The notes under the pieces: model-generated
Seen by the model: the letters and a program-made list of their open reading frames with translations, nothing else
Databases searched by the model: none
What the model was told of the DNA's origin: nothing
Made by a program: the position numbers and the translations under genes
Origin: Oscillatoriales cyanobacterium SM2_2_1
GTDB lineage: Bacteria > Cyanobacteriota > Cyanobacteriia > Pseudanabaenales > Pseudanabaenaceae
Assembly: GCA_012031145.1 (NCBI GenBank)
Contig: JAAUUH010000022.1
Coordinates: 1 to 35,046 of the forward strand
DNA: 35,046 nucleotides
Direction of reading: 5' to 3'
Part shown: positions 19,202 through 27,486 of the stretch, piece after piece
Layout of the letters: each line of letters opens with the position of its first letter
Numbering within the stretch: the stretch's first letter is position 1

Positions 19202-21079
19202 TTATGATTTCGTCAGAATTAATCGCTCAGAACCTAAAGATATAAACATGGGCATTGGCCGATCCTTCAGTTGTTCCCACTTCTCCCTGGGGACTTCTGC
19301 TTGTAAATGATAATCATCTGGATCCAGTGGCGGTTTTTCCAGTTTTAGATAGAGTGTCATTCTGTGGGGGGTTTCGCTTTTCCAAACTATCCATGATAGA
19401 AAAGTATTGGGTTGGGCTGAGGCTCGATCAACTACATCCAAGAAAGTGATGTGGTGGGCACGAATTCCAACATGGGTATGGCAAGATGAAATTGCCTCTA
19501 CAGTTTGAAGGGTGCAATTCCAGTCAATGGCGTGGAGGGTGAAGTGACCGACTTGCTTAATGCAGGAAAAGTTTTTGCAGCCAGTGAGTTTAGCAACGGC
19601 AAGCGTATGTGGACGATCAAAAATTTCTTGCTTTTCCCCGTTGGCAACAACGCTTCCCCGATCAAGCACGAGCAGTTTCTGACAAACTCGATAGGCCTCG
19701 TCTAGGTTGTGAGTGACAAAAAGGGTGATCCCCCCATAGCAGGAGAGAACTTTAATTAGTTGCTTTTCCAGTTCATGACGAAGGTGGGTATCTAGCGCTG
19801 CAAAGGGTTCATCAAGGAGTAGGATATCGGGCTCCGTGGCTAAAGCCCTCGCCAACGCAACCCGCTGTTGTTGACCACCCGATAGTTGATGGGGGTAGCG
19901 ATCGCCGAAAGCTTCCAACTGTACGAAGGTCAATTGCTGTTTAACTCGAAGCGATCGCCGTTTGGCGGAGAGATGCTGCAAGCCAAAAGCAATATTTTGA
20001 GCAACTGTCATGTGAGGAAACAAGGCGTAGCTCTGGAATACCAATCCAACTTTGCGCTGATGGCTTGGCAAGTTAATCCCCCTTTCCGAGTCATACAAAG
20101 TTTGACCATTGAGGACAATGCGCCCTTGGGTCGGAGTATCTATGCCAGCGATGCAATGAAGCGTCATGCTCTTTCCAGAACCCGATGCCCCCAATACTCC
20201 GAGGGTTTCGTGCCGGGCGGAGAAAAATACGTCAAGATCAAACAGAGCCAATTGCTTTTGAATATTGACATGAATACTCTCGTCCAAATTCACTTGCTCG
20301 AGGCAGGATTGGGAAGTTTTTCCTAGCGATTCCAAAGATATATTGTCTGGATGCGTTGAGATTTTAAGACTGTCAACTCGCTGATTCTTTCCCCTGTGTA
20401 TCTTGCCCTGAATTCGCAACTTATGCTGTGTTTCCCACACATTGATGGCAACAATACCAGATAATGAGATCGCCAAAATAACAGTTACCCACAACCATGC
20501 CTGGTTCGTATCTCCTGCTTCCACTGCAAAATAGATAGCCATGGGTACTGTCTGGGTTTGCCCAGGAATATTTCCCGCTAACATTAAAGTGGCTCCAAAT
20601 TCCCCCAAGGAGCGTGCAAACGCAAGGGTCGTGCCAGCCAAAATGCCAGGGATAGAAAGGGGCAATAAAACCTGCCAAAAGATATCCCACTTGGATGCGC
20701 CTAAAGTTTTAGCAACTAGTAATAGGTTAGGATCCACTTGCTCAAAAGCCCCTAGTGCTGTTTTGTACATGAGAGGAAACGAGACAATAGACGCCGTTAC
20801 GACCACGGCATACCAAGTAAATATGATTGTGAAATCAAAAAAACTGGTTAGTTTGCCAATGGGGCCGTTCCTACCAAATAATAGTAATAGCAGAAAGCCA
20901 ATGACAGTGGGAGGCAGAACTAGCGGGGCAATGAAAATACTTTCAATCAACGATTTCCAGCGCCCACGATAGCCCAGCATCCAATAGGCTGATGCAATGC
21001 CAGCTATGGATGTAATCACCAACGCTATTCCTGATGCTCTTAGGGAAATCCAGAGGGGATCCCAGGTGTCAACCGTCAT
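19202..21079 (-). CDS. modBC: Molybdate ABC transporter, fused permease-ATPase
   Basis: A 625-residue fusion of ModB and ModC. Residues 1-225 are the permease, with several membrane helices and the EAA coupling loop GASKWDIFWQVLLPLSIPGILAG at about 127-149. After a linker, the ATPase has Walker A GASGSGKS (297-304), Q-loop VFQSYALFP, signature LSGGQQQR (399-406), Walker B ILLLDEP and switch VTHNLDEA. A C-terminal region of about 120 residues around HVGIRAHHITF is TOBE-like. Fused ModBC is common in cyanobacteria. With ModA, 31 bp upstream, it imports molybdate for molybdenum-cofactor enzymes such as nitrate reductase. The start is the ATG at 21077-21079. The gene contains HIP1 sites, suggesting long residence in the genome. 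Confidence 0.95.
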   Translation of the reverse strand: MTVDTWDPLWISLRASGIALVITSIAGIASAYWMLGYRGRWKSLIESIFIAPLVLPPTVIGFLLLLLFGRNGPIGKLTSFFDFTIIFTWYAVVVTASIVSFPLMYKTALGAFEQVDPNLLLVAKTLGASKWDIFWQVLLPLSIPGILAGTTLAFARSLGEFGATLMLAGNIPGQTQTVPMAIYFAVEAGDTNQAWLWVTVILAISLSGIVAINVWETQHKLRIQGKIHRGKNQRVDSLKISTHPDNISLESLGKTSQSCLEQVNLDESIHVNIQKQLALFDLDVFFSARHETLGVLGASGSGKSMTLHCIAGIDTPTQGRIVLNGQTLYDSERGINLPSHQRKVGLVFQSYALFPHMTVAQNIAFGLQHLSAKRRSLRVKQQLTFVQLEAFGDRYPHQLSGGQQQRVALARALATEPDILLLDEPFAALDTHLRHELEKQLIKVLSCYGGITLFVTHNLDEAYRVCQKLLVLDRGSVVANGEKQEIFDRPHTLAVAKLTGCKNFSCIKQVGHFTLHAIDWNCTLQTVEAISSCHTHVGIRAHHITFLDVVDRASAQPNTFLSWIVWKSETPHRMTLYLKLEKPPLDPDDYHLQAEVPREKWEQLKDRPMPMFISLGSERLILTKS

Positions 21080-21110
21080 AATATATGTGTTTCAATGTGT
21101 CAATTTCAGG

Positions 21111-21908
21111 TCACTCAGCTAAACCAAAGCCATATCTCTTGAAGACGATTTTCGCTTCTCGACCAGTTAGAAATCTCGCGTAGTTACGAGCAGCTTGCTG
21201 ATTTTGAGTTGCAGCAACAACTGCCATCGGATAGACTATGGGTGAGTGAAGCCTTGGTGAAGCTAGAGCTATTAGAGCAATTTGTTTAGTCGCTTTAGCG
21301 TCAGTTACATATACAATACCCGCATCAGCATTGCCACTCTCAACACTTGCTAAAACATTTCTAACAGAATTACTAAAAACAAATTTAGGACGCAGACGAT
21401 CCAAGATTCCCAAATTCTTAAATACCTCCTCAGCATACTGACCTGCTGGTACGCTGCGCGGCTCACCGACAGCAATCCGCTTAATGTTTGGATTGGTTAA
21501 TTGTTGAAAGTCACTTATTTTTAATAGGGATTTGGTTGATGCAACTAGCGCAAGACTATTGGTAAGTATATTCCGTCGAGTTCCGGTGACCAGTAAATCC
21601 TTGCTTTCTAAGGCATCCATTTGTCGAGTTGCTGCTGAAATGAATACATCTATTGGTGCACCTTGCGTAATCTGTTGCTGTATCGTCCCAGATGCTGCGA
21701 AATTATACCTCACTCGAATTATTGGGTTTGCAGATTCAAATCTTGGATTCAGCTCTTCAAGAGCATCCTTTAAACTAGCCGCTGCACCGACCAAAAGTGT
21801 TGTTGACTGGGAATTGGCAGGTAAGTGCGTTGTCGCATTAAAGCCAAATGCAATCATCAATGTCATTAACAAGGAACTCAAAAAACTTAATAAATATCGT
21901 CTTTTCAT
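21111..21908 (-). CDS. modA: Molybdate-binding periplasmic protein
   Basis: A 265-residue ModA. An N-terminal signal peptide (MKRRYLLSFLSSLLMTLMIAF, hydrophobic to about residue 25) directs export. The mature part has the family blocks VGAAASLKDALEEL, NFAASGTIQQQI, GAPIDVFISAA, NSLALV, IAVGEPRSVPAGQYAEE, NADAGIVYVTDA and YPMAVV. It captures molybdate or tungstate and passes it to the adjacent ModBC. The start ATG (21906-21908) has GGAG a few bases upstream. It is first in a two-gene operon. No ModE gene is nearby; the only regulator seen is the broken HTH/PBP gene. Confidence 0.95.
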   Translation of the reverse strand: MKRRYLLSFLSSLLMTLMIAFGFNATTHLPANSQSTTLLVGAAASLKDALEELNPRFESANPIIRVRYNFAASGTIQQQITQGAPIDVFISAATRQMDALESKDLLVTGTRRNILTNSLALVASTKSLLKISDFQQLTNPNIKRIAVGEPRSVPAGQYAEEVFKNLGILDRLRPKFVFSNSVRNVLASVESGNADAGIVYVTDAKATKQIALIALASPRLHSPIVYPMAVVAATQNQQAARNYARFLTGREAKIVFKRYGFGLAE

Positions 21909-22460
21909 TTCATCTCCAGTTTCTTCAACTCACCAGCAGCTCCTCTACATAGTTTTGCCTTGTATGTCAGATATGTGTTGAGTCTTCCCTAGAATTTACT
22001 AATATTTTTTACAAGTTGCCATTATTTTTGCATTAATTTTGTATCCTATCTAACTGATTTATTATTTACAGTTATTTTCTTGTAAGTCAAATCTCTATGA
22101 TGACTCTCTGATTCAACTTCCTGCAGGAAGTTGAATCCCTGAAGATGGTGTCCTAAGTCATTATTCGGAAGTTGATTCTGCGATTGGGATCAGAAAATCG
22201 AATGGGATTTTCCGTCCACAGAAAAACCCTGAATCAAATCCCTCCCCATTCTTTTTTGTGTCATGTTTCTCAACATTATGAGAACGAATGGAAAATAAAT
22301 TAAATGACATGTCAATGATATTGAGTGCTAGAAATTTTTTGCTACTCTGTAGGAGCATTGCTATATTCCTAATCCCCTCTCAAAACATTGTGCAAAGCTA
22401 TAACATTTTCTTAGTACGTGTATGCATGTGGTTTAATGGGGGTGTGAATCGGAGCGTCCT
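21909..22460. other. AT-rich divergent control region with palindromes
   Basis: About 550 bases between the divergent modA and DevC-like genes. No credible gene; two short overlapping frames here look random. It contains a perfect 28-bp palindrome and associated shorter inverted repeats (listed separately) and must hold the promoters of both genes. Confidence 0.6.
22110..22137. repeat. Perfect 28-bp palindrome upstream of modA
   Basis: Two 14-base arms, GATTCAACTTCCTG and CAGGAAGTTGAATC, meet with no spacer. A near-copy of one arm, GGAAGTTGATTC (one mismatch), is at 22167-22178, and GAAAATC-N6-GATTTTC follows at 22193-22212. The palindrome is about 200 bp upstream of the modA start and 325 bp upstream of the DevC-like gene. 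It could be an operator, a strong hairpin or a short palindromic repeat element. Confidence 0.6.
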
Positions 22461-23963
22461 ATGGTTCTGGCTATTCCCCTAGCTTGGTTACAGCTTACTC
22501 ACCAAAAATCTCGACTAATGGTAGCGATCGCCGGAATCACATTTGCGGTGATATTAATTTTTATGCAAATCGGCTTCCAGGACGCGTTGTTTCGCAGTGC
22601 CGTTCGCTTACAAAGTAATCTACTGGGGGATGTGGTGCTGATAAGCCCCCAATCGACCAACTTGGTAGGGATGCGAAATTTTTCCCAGCGACGGCTATTT
22701 CAGTCCTATGGCTTTCCCGAAGTTAATAATGTCTCGGCCATTTATATTGGACTGGCAGCTTGGAAAATTCAGGAGGATGTATCAGGGTCAACCCGTAATA
22801 TCCTAGTCCTAGGAGCTAGTCCTAACAGCGAAGCGTTCTTGATGCCTGGGGTAAGAGGGAATCTGGATCGACTTAGAGAACAGGATGTAGTCCTATTTGA
22901 TCGCACCTCTCGCGCGGAATTTGGGCCAATTGTAGCGGAATGCGGAATGCAGCAGCTACTCAACAAAGATACTAATGACGCCTTTCGCTGTGACAATTAT
23001 GTCACCCGCGAAGTGGGTAACCGCAAGATTACTGTTGGCGGACTGTTTGAGTTAGGATCTTCGTTCGCTGCCGATGGGGCGATTGTAACTAGTGAAACTA
23101 ATTTTCTGCGGATCTTTGATAACCGTCGTCCCGGCTTAATCAATGTGGGGTTGATTACTCTCAATCCGGGGAGTTCACCCTATAGGCTAATGCTTCATTA
23201 CATTCAGGAATCACCAGTGGCGGCTGTATTTCTGCCTCGTGGCTCATTGCAACCTGATGGCACTCGGATTTTTGCTTCCTATTCGTACGCTGGCTTAGCC
23301 GAAACTGACCGTGTGGATTCCTTGGGAAATCAGGACATTGTTTATGTAGGTGATCGCCGTGTGATTGTTGATAAGCAGCAGATTAAAAAAGGAGCCAAGC
23401 TCGATATTGGCAACGGTCGTATTTTGGAAGTTCGCGAAGATCCGGACAAAGTGGTAATTGCTAAGTTGAATCTACTTATGACCGACTTAGAGAAAACCAA
23501 CGATGCTAGCGTTGATGATGTTCGCCTCCTGACTCGTGAGGGATTTATTGCTTTTGAGCGAACATATTGGCAGCGAGGGACAGCGATCGGCTTTATTTTT
23601 AGCCTTGGCACAGTGATGGGATTTATTGTTGGCATTGTGATCGTCTATCAAATACTTTACACCGATGTGTCGGATCATATGGCAGAATATGCCACGCTCA
23701 AAGCGATGGGATACAGTAATTTGTATTTGTCCGCCGTCGTGATTCAAGAAGCATTTGTGTTGTCGATCCTAGGCTATATTCCTGCCTTTTTGGCTGCGGT
23801 AGGCCTCTATAATCTTACCCGTGATGCTACACGACTTCCCATTGAAATGACTTTGGAGCGGGGTATTCAAGTCATGATTCTAACAATAGTTATGTGTACT
23901 ATTTCTGGGGCTATTTCCTTGCGTAAAGTCCAATCAGCCGATCCTGCGGAAATGTTCAGTTGA
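22461..23963 (+). CDS. DevC-like ABC exporter permease with insertion
   Basis: A 500-residue membrane protein of the DevC/MacB-like permease group. DevBCA systems export heterocyst glycolipids in Anabaena; relatives occur widely in cyanobacteria. Family blocks are clear: IPLAWLQLTHQKSRL, FMQIGFQDALF, DVVLISPQS, SQRRLFQSYGF, FDRTSRAEFGPI, a C-terminal FERTYWQ, then GFIVGIVIVYQILYTDVSDH, EYATLKAMGY and SADPAEMF. Four membrane segments are expected, one near residues 18-40 and three after 377. Typical DevC proteins are about 385 residues; this one has roughly 85 extra residues at about 250-336 and about 15 more near 163-180, both in the extracytoplasmic domain. No DevA ATPase or DevB fusion protein adjoins it, so it must work with partners elsewhere or be an orphan. 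Confidence 0.88.
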   Translation: MVLAIPLAWLQLTHQKSRLMVAIAGITFAVILIFMQIGFQDALFRSAVRLQSNLLGDVVLISPQSTNLVGMRNFSQRRLFQSYGFPEVNNVSAIYIGLAAWKIQEDVSGSTRNILVLGASPNSEAFLMPGVRGNLDRLREQDVVLFDRTSRAEFGPIVAECGMQQLLNKDTNDAFRCDNYVTREVGNRKITVGGLFELGSSFAADGAIVTSETNFLRIFDNRRPGLINVGLITLNPGSSPYRLMLHYIQESPVAAVFLPRGSLQPDGTRIFASYSYAGLAETDRVDSLGNQDIVYVGDRRVIVDKQQIKKGAKLDIGNGRILEVREDPDKVVIAKLNLLMTDLEKTNDASVDDVRLLTREGFIAFERTYWQRGTAIGFIFSLGTVMGFIVGIVIVYQILYTDVSDHMAEYATLKAMGYSNLYLSAVVIQEAFVLSILGYIPAFLAAVGLYNLTRDATRLPIEMTLERGIQVMILTIVMCTISGAISLRKVQSADPAEMFS

Positions 23964-24269
23964 GTTTTAGTGAATTCTGACTTTCGTCATTAGATACTTG
24001 AGACACAGTACCGCGACTTTTTCCATGAGCTCGTTGTGCATAGGAGAGCTTGACTTGAAGTTTAAACGAAGTGAAGTTTTTCAAAGATTTATAGAAAAAG
24101 ATAGGCAATAATTGATTTTGTGAACGGCAACCTACGGCATGATGAATCCATGAGTATCTTATTACTTACCCTAGAGCTGTTTCACCATAAGAGTTCGTCA
24201 AGAAAAAACATAGATTTGAATCTAACCCTCTCCATTCGAGGAGGTCGGGCATTTTTTTAATTTTTCAAG
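23964..24269. other. Non-coding gap after the DevC-like gene
   Basis: About 300 bases with no gene. A weak CCTC-N7-GAGG stem followed by a T7 tract at about 24226-24257 could end plus-strand transcription from the DevC-like gene. Nothing else recognised. Confidence 0.4.
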
Positions 24270-24686
24270 TTAATATTTGCCTTGGGTTTCTTGCATCTCA
24301 TTATTTTCAAGAAAACCTAGCATCTCATCCCATGCATCAAACCAACCCTTTAATGTCTCCCTTGTTTTCTCTTTGACATTTTCATCTATGTGCATGATCA
24401 CTGTTGCCGCGGCTAGGGCTAGTACGCCAAGATCATCGGTGTAACCAATAGCTGGAACAAGGTCGGGAATAGCATCAAGGGGCGCAAGAACGTAAGCCAG
24501 TGCTGAATATATGACTGCTTTTGCACCAGGTGGAATGTTAGGATTTTGGGCTGCAAAATAAAGCCAGAGAGTTTTTTCTATGACTTCTCGTCCCAATACC
24601 TGAGTTAGATTTCGGACTTTCTCTAAAAAACCCCTCTCAGATTGCACTTGTTTGAGTTCATTTGGTTCGTCTTTGCTGAAGTCCAT
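24270..24686 (-). CDS. YkvA-family (DUF1232) protein
   Basis: A 138-residue protein with the DUF1232 core AALAYVLAPLDAIPDL-like block, here SALAYVLAPLDAIPDLVPAIGYTDDLGVLALA, at about residues 62-93. The family is widespread, small and probably membrane-associated; its biochemical role is not known. The ATG at 24684-24686 has GGAG about ten bases upstream and starts a sensible N-terminus (MDFSKDEPNELKQ); an upstream in-frame ATG at 24743 would add 19 poorly plausible residues. It stands alone, downstream of tRNA-Leu on the same strand. Confidence 0.82.
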   Translation of the reverse strand: MDFSKDEPNELKQVQSERGFLEKVRNLTQVLGREVIEKTLWLYFAAQNPNIPPGAKAVIYSALAYVLAPLDAIPDLVPAIGYTDDLGVLALAAATVIMHIDENVKEKTRETLKGWFDAWDEMLGFLENNEMQETQGKY

Positions 24687-24941
24687 AGTACAAATCTCCA
24701 AATAACCTCTAAACTTGCCTAGATGCCATATTTTAGATGCCATATCCTTGAGTTATTAATTGTTCGATCCCACAGGCCGATAGGGAGAAAAAACCTCTAT
24801 TTATCCCAATAGCTGACATGAGGCTAATGATATCTAATTTTTTCATTCCCTAGATTCAATTTTAGTTCAGATAGTTAGCTCAAATAAATTTAACTTTTGC
24901 TTTTAGATGCATGAGCCTACTTAGATGTATGTGGTGATGTA

Positions 24942-25023
24942 TGCGGTCAGAGAGACTCGAACTCTCACGGCTTTCGCCACCACCCCCTCAAGATGGCGTG
25001 TCTACCAATTCCACCATGACCGC
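24942..25023 (-). tRNA. tRNA-Leu, anticodon GAG
   Basis: On the minus strand the acceptor arms GCGGTCA and TGACCGC pair perfectly, with discriminator A and no encoded CCA. The D arm contains the A-box-like GGTGGAATTGGTAGACACGC. The anticodon stem CCATC/GGTGG encloses loop TTGAGGG, giving anticodon GAG. A long variable arm (GGCGAAAGCC) marks class II leucine tRNA. The T arm has GTTCGAGTC. It reads CUC and CUU codons. Confidence 0.96.
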
Positions 25024-25143
25024 ACGACTTATTTGAGCATTCATAATCATATATTAAGTCATTGAATTTGGCTAAAAATATTCCCGCAGTGATCGGATTC
25101 CGTTAGACTTACAGCATCATTCGCCAAGGTTGGGAAGGAGTGT

Positions 25144-26730
25144 ATGAAGAAATCGTTCCTCGTGGGGCTGGTGCTGTGTGCCATTGGGTTGCTGACGGTG
25201 GGTATTGGCTTGGGTGCCCAGGTGCTAACTGCCCGCACGGCAGATTTATGGTCAGGGGCTCAGGTTGAGCCTTTGGCGGTGGAATTTTTGCCCCGGCGAT
25301 CGCCCCTCATGGTGTCATTTCTGACCAATCCTGAACGACTGGAGCGTTTTGGCAAGTTGGCATTGTCTCCGGGGAAGCGGAGGCAGTTCACCCAGGAGTG
25401 GCAGCAGTGGCAGCGGATATTGAAGGAGACGTGGATGCTGGACTACGCCACTGACATTCGACCGTGGTTGGGCGATGAGGTGACGTTGGCGGTCACAGCC
25501 TTTGACCTGGACCGCAATCCAGACAATGGTAAGCAGCCGGGCTACCTACTGGCCCTGGCGGCAGAGGATCTGCCCTTGGCAAAGCAAATGATCGCCCAAT
25601 TTTGGCAGCGGGTGGTAAAGCAAGGCGAAGACTTGGGTTTCGAGCAATATCAGGGCATTCCTTTGACGTTCACCAATGCCATCGCTGGTGCTCAAGTAGG
25701 TTCGTTTATGATTTTTGCCAATTCGCCCCAAGTACTGCGAACAGCGATTAATGACCTACAGGTACCCAAGCTGAGTTTGCAAAATGCCGATCTTTACCGC
25801 CAAAGTCTGGAATCCATGGGACAGGGCTACGATGCATTGGCCTATGTCAATATCGCGGAGATGGGGGATGGCTTACCGGAAGCAGGGTTGCTGCTGTCGG
25901 TGGTGCCAACACCGACGGGTTTGAAGGCAGAAGCAGCACTGGCAAGCACGGATCTCTCCCTGTCTACGAAGTCCCAAATACGGGTGGGAAGGGGGGTGCT
26001 CTCAGCCTTTCCCGTTGGGAGTTCGGTGATTGCAGGACATGACCTAGCTGGAGCGATCGCCCAAGTGCAAACCTTGATCCGTCCCTACCCCCAGCTGCAA
26101 AACTTTGCCCATGAATTGGTGAGCCACCTAACCCACAACTGGAGCTTCCCCCTAGATTCTGAGTCCCTAGGATGGGCTACGGGAGACTATGCCCTAGCAT
26201 TTTTGCCCAACCAGTCGGCGCGCCCAGAGTGGATATTGTTCTCTGAGTACCAAGATTCCGAGTCTGCTGCTGGGGCGATTACCCAGTTGGATAGCACTGC
26301 ACGCTCAGCTGCCAAACTAACAGTCGGTGACATCGAACTGGAACAAACTAAGGTTACGGTATGGACAAAGCTTACGGCAATTGCTACCCAAAATGATGCT
26401 GCTGTAGCTGGAACCGTGGTCGCTGTCCATGCCCAGACTCCAACGGCGGTGCTGATCTCCAATTCCCTGGGGGCAATCGAGGAAACACTTACCCCGCCAT
26501 CCTCTAACCTCCCCGAACCTCTGTCCGATCTTCCCAGCGACTCGTTGCAGATTGCATACTGGCAGCAACCAGTCAGAGCCGATTGGCTCGGTATTTCCTT
26601 GCCCGATATTGGTGAAGCATCACCCCTTTATCCCCTATGGCGGCGCTGGCAAACCAGCACTTGGGTTCGGCTCCCTAGTGAGACCCCAACTCTGCACCGG
26701 GGACAGATCCTGTTAACCTTTCACTCTTGA
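25144..26730 (+). CDS. DUF3352-family exported protein
   Basis: A 528-residue protein with an N-terminal hydrophobic signal or anchor (SFLVGLVLCAIGLLTVGIGL, residues 4-23) and a large extracytoplasmic domain. The pattern EFLPRRSPLMVSFLTNPERL, WLGDEVTLAVTAFDLD, GYLLALAAEDLPLAKQMI and LAYVNIAEM is that of the cyanobacterial DUF3352 family, whose function is unknown. A good ribosome-binding site (AAGGAG) lies just before the ATG. The purC start is 18 bp after the stop, so the two are probably co-transcribed. Confidence 0.82.
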   Translation: MKKSFLVGLVLCAIGLLTVGIGLGAQVLTARTADLWSGAQVEPLAVEFLPRRSPLMVSFLTNPERLERFGKLALSPGKRRQFTQEWQQWQRILKETWMLDYATDIRPWLGDEVTLAVTAFDLDRNPDNGKQPGYLLALAAEDLPLAKQMIAQFWQRVVKQGEDLGFEQYQGIPLTFTNAIAGAQVGSFMIFANSPQVLRTAINDLQVPKLSLQNADLYRQSLESMGQGYDALAYVNIAEMGDGLPEAGLLLSVVPTPTGLKAEAALASTDLSLSTKSQIRVGRGVLSAFPVGSSVIAGHDLAGAIAQVQTLIRPYPQLQNFAHELVSHLTHNWSFPLDSESLGWATGDYALAFLPNQSARPEWILFSEYQDSESAAGAITQLDSTARSAAKLTVGDIELEQTKVTVWTKLTAIATQNDAAVAGTVVAVHAQTPTAVLISNSLGAIEETLTPPSSNLPEPLSDLPSDSLQIAYWQQPVRADWLGISLPDIGEASPLYPLWRRWQTSTWVRLPSETPTLHRGQILLTFHS

Positions 26731-26748
26731 GAATTGCCCCCCGCTCCC

Positions 26749-27486
26749 ATGAACGATCTCTTTCTCTATGAAGGCAAAGCCAAAATCCTTTATCGCACTA
26801 CCGACCCTACGGTGCTACGGGTCGTCTACAAAGACGATGCCACAGCGTTCAATGCCCAAAAGCGCAGCACAATTGCTGGTAAAGGAGAACTTAACTGTGC
26901 GATCGCCACCTACATCCTTCAATACCTAGATACTCAAGGCATTCCCACCCATTTTCTATCCCAATCCAGCAGCCGGGAAATGCTGGTACAGGCGGTGACC
27001 ATCGTCCCCCTAGAAGTGGTGGTTCGCAACCTCGCCGCTGGTAGTCTTTGCCAGCGCACTGGCATCCCCCTTGGCACCGAGCTGGCTCGACCGCTTGTAG
27101 AATTTTTTTATAAAAATGACGTCCTCGGCGATCCCCTATTCACCGAAGACCACATCGACTTGCTCCATCTGGCAACCCCGGAACAAGTCCAGTCCCTTAA
27201 GCGTCTGGCAATCGATATCAATCACCACTTGCAAACCCTCTTCGCCCCATGTCGTCTTACCTTGGTGGACTTCAAATTAGAGTTTGGACTGAATGCTTCA
27301 GGTCAATTGCTTCTGGCCGATGAGGTCAGCCCCGATACCTGCCGCCTCTGGGATCAAGTAACCGCCGATCCCCAAGAGCGGATCCTAGACAAGGATCGCT
27401 TCCGTCACGATCTCGGCAAAGTGGCTGATGCCTACGCTGAAGTCCTCAAACGCCTGCAGGAGAGTGGTAAAGTTAAGGGATTGTGA
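26749..27486 (+). CDS. purC: SAICAR synthase
   Basis: A 245-residue phosphoribosylaminoimidazole-succinocarboxamide synthase, which ligates aspartate to CAIR in purine synthesis. Evidence: YEGKAKILY near the N-terminus, DDATAFNAQKRSTIAGKG, VVRNLAAGSL, LVDFKLEFG, LLADEVSPDTCRLWD and DKDRFR. I chose the ATG at 26749 over the in-frame TTG at 26734 because family members start MxxLYEGKAK. The stop overlaps the first possible bamA start (TTGTGA), so it heads or joins the bamA-lpx operon. Confidence 0.96.
   Translation: MNDLFLYEGKAKILYRTTDPTVLRVVYKDDATAFNAQKRSTIAGKGELNCAIATYILQYLDTQGIPTHFLSQSSSREMLVQAVTIVPLEVVVRNLAAGSLCQRTGIPLGTELARPLVEFFYKNDVLGDPLFTEDHIDLLHLATPEQVQSLKRLAIDINHHLQTLFAPCRLTLVDFKLEFGLNASGQLLLADEVSPDTCRLWDQVTADPQERILDKDRFRHDLGKVADAYAEVLKRLQESGKVKGL

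Noticed and set aside
22161-22482. Two short overlapping opposite-strand frames in the modA/DevC-like gap
   Set aside because: Random-looking composition, no ribosome-binding sites, and one overlaps the start of the DevC-like gene.
16772-24686. Recent horizontal acquisition of the molybdate/DevC-like region
   Set aside because: Intergenic parts are AT-rich, but the genes contain HIP1 sites like the rest of the window and no integrase or flanking repeats were found.
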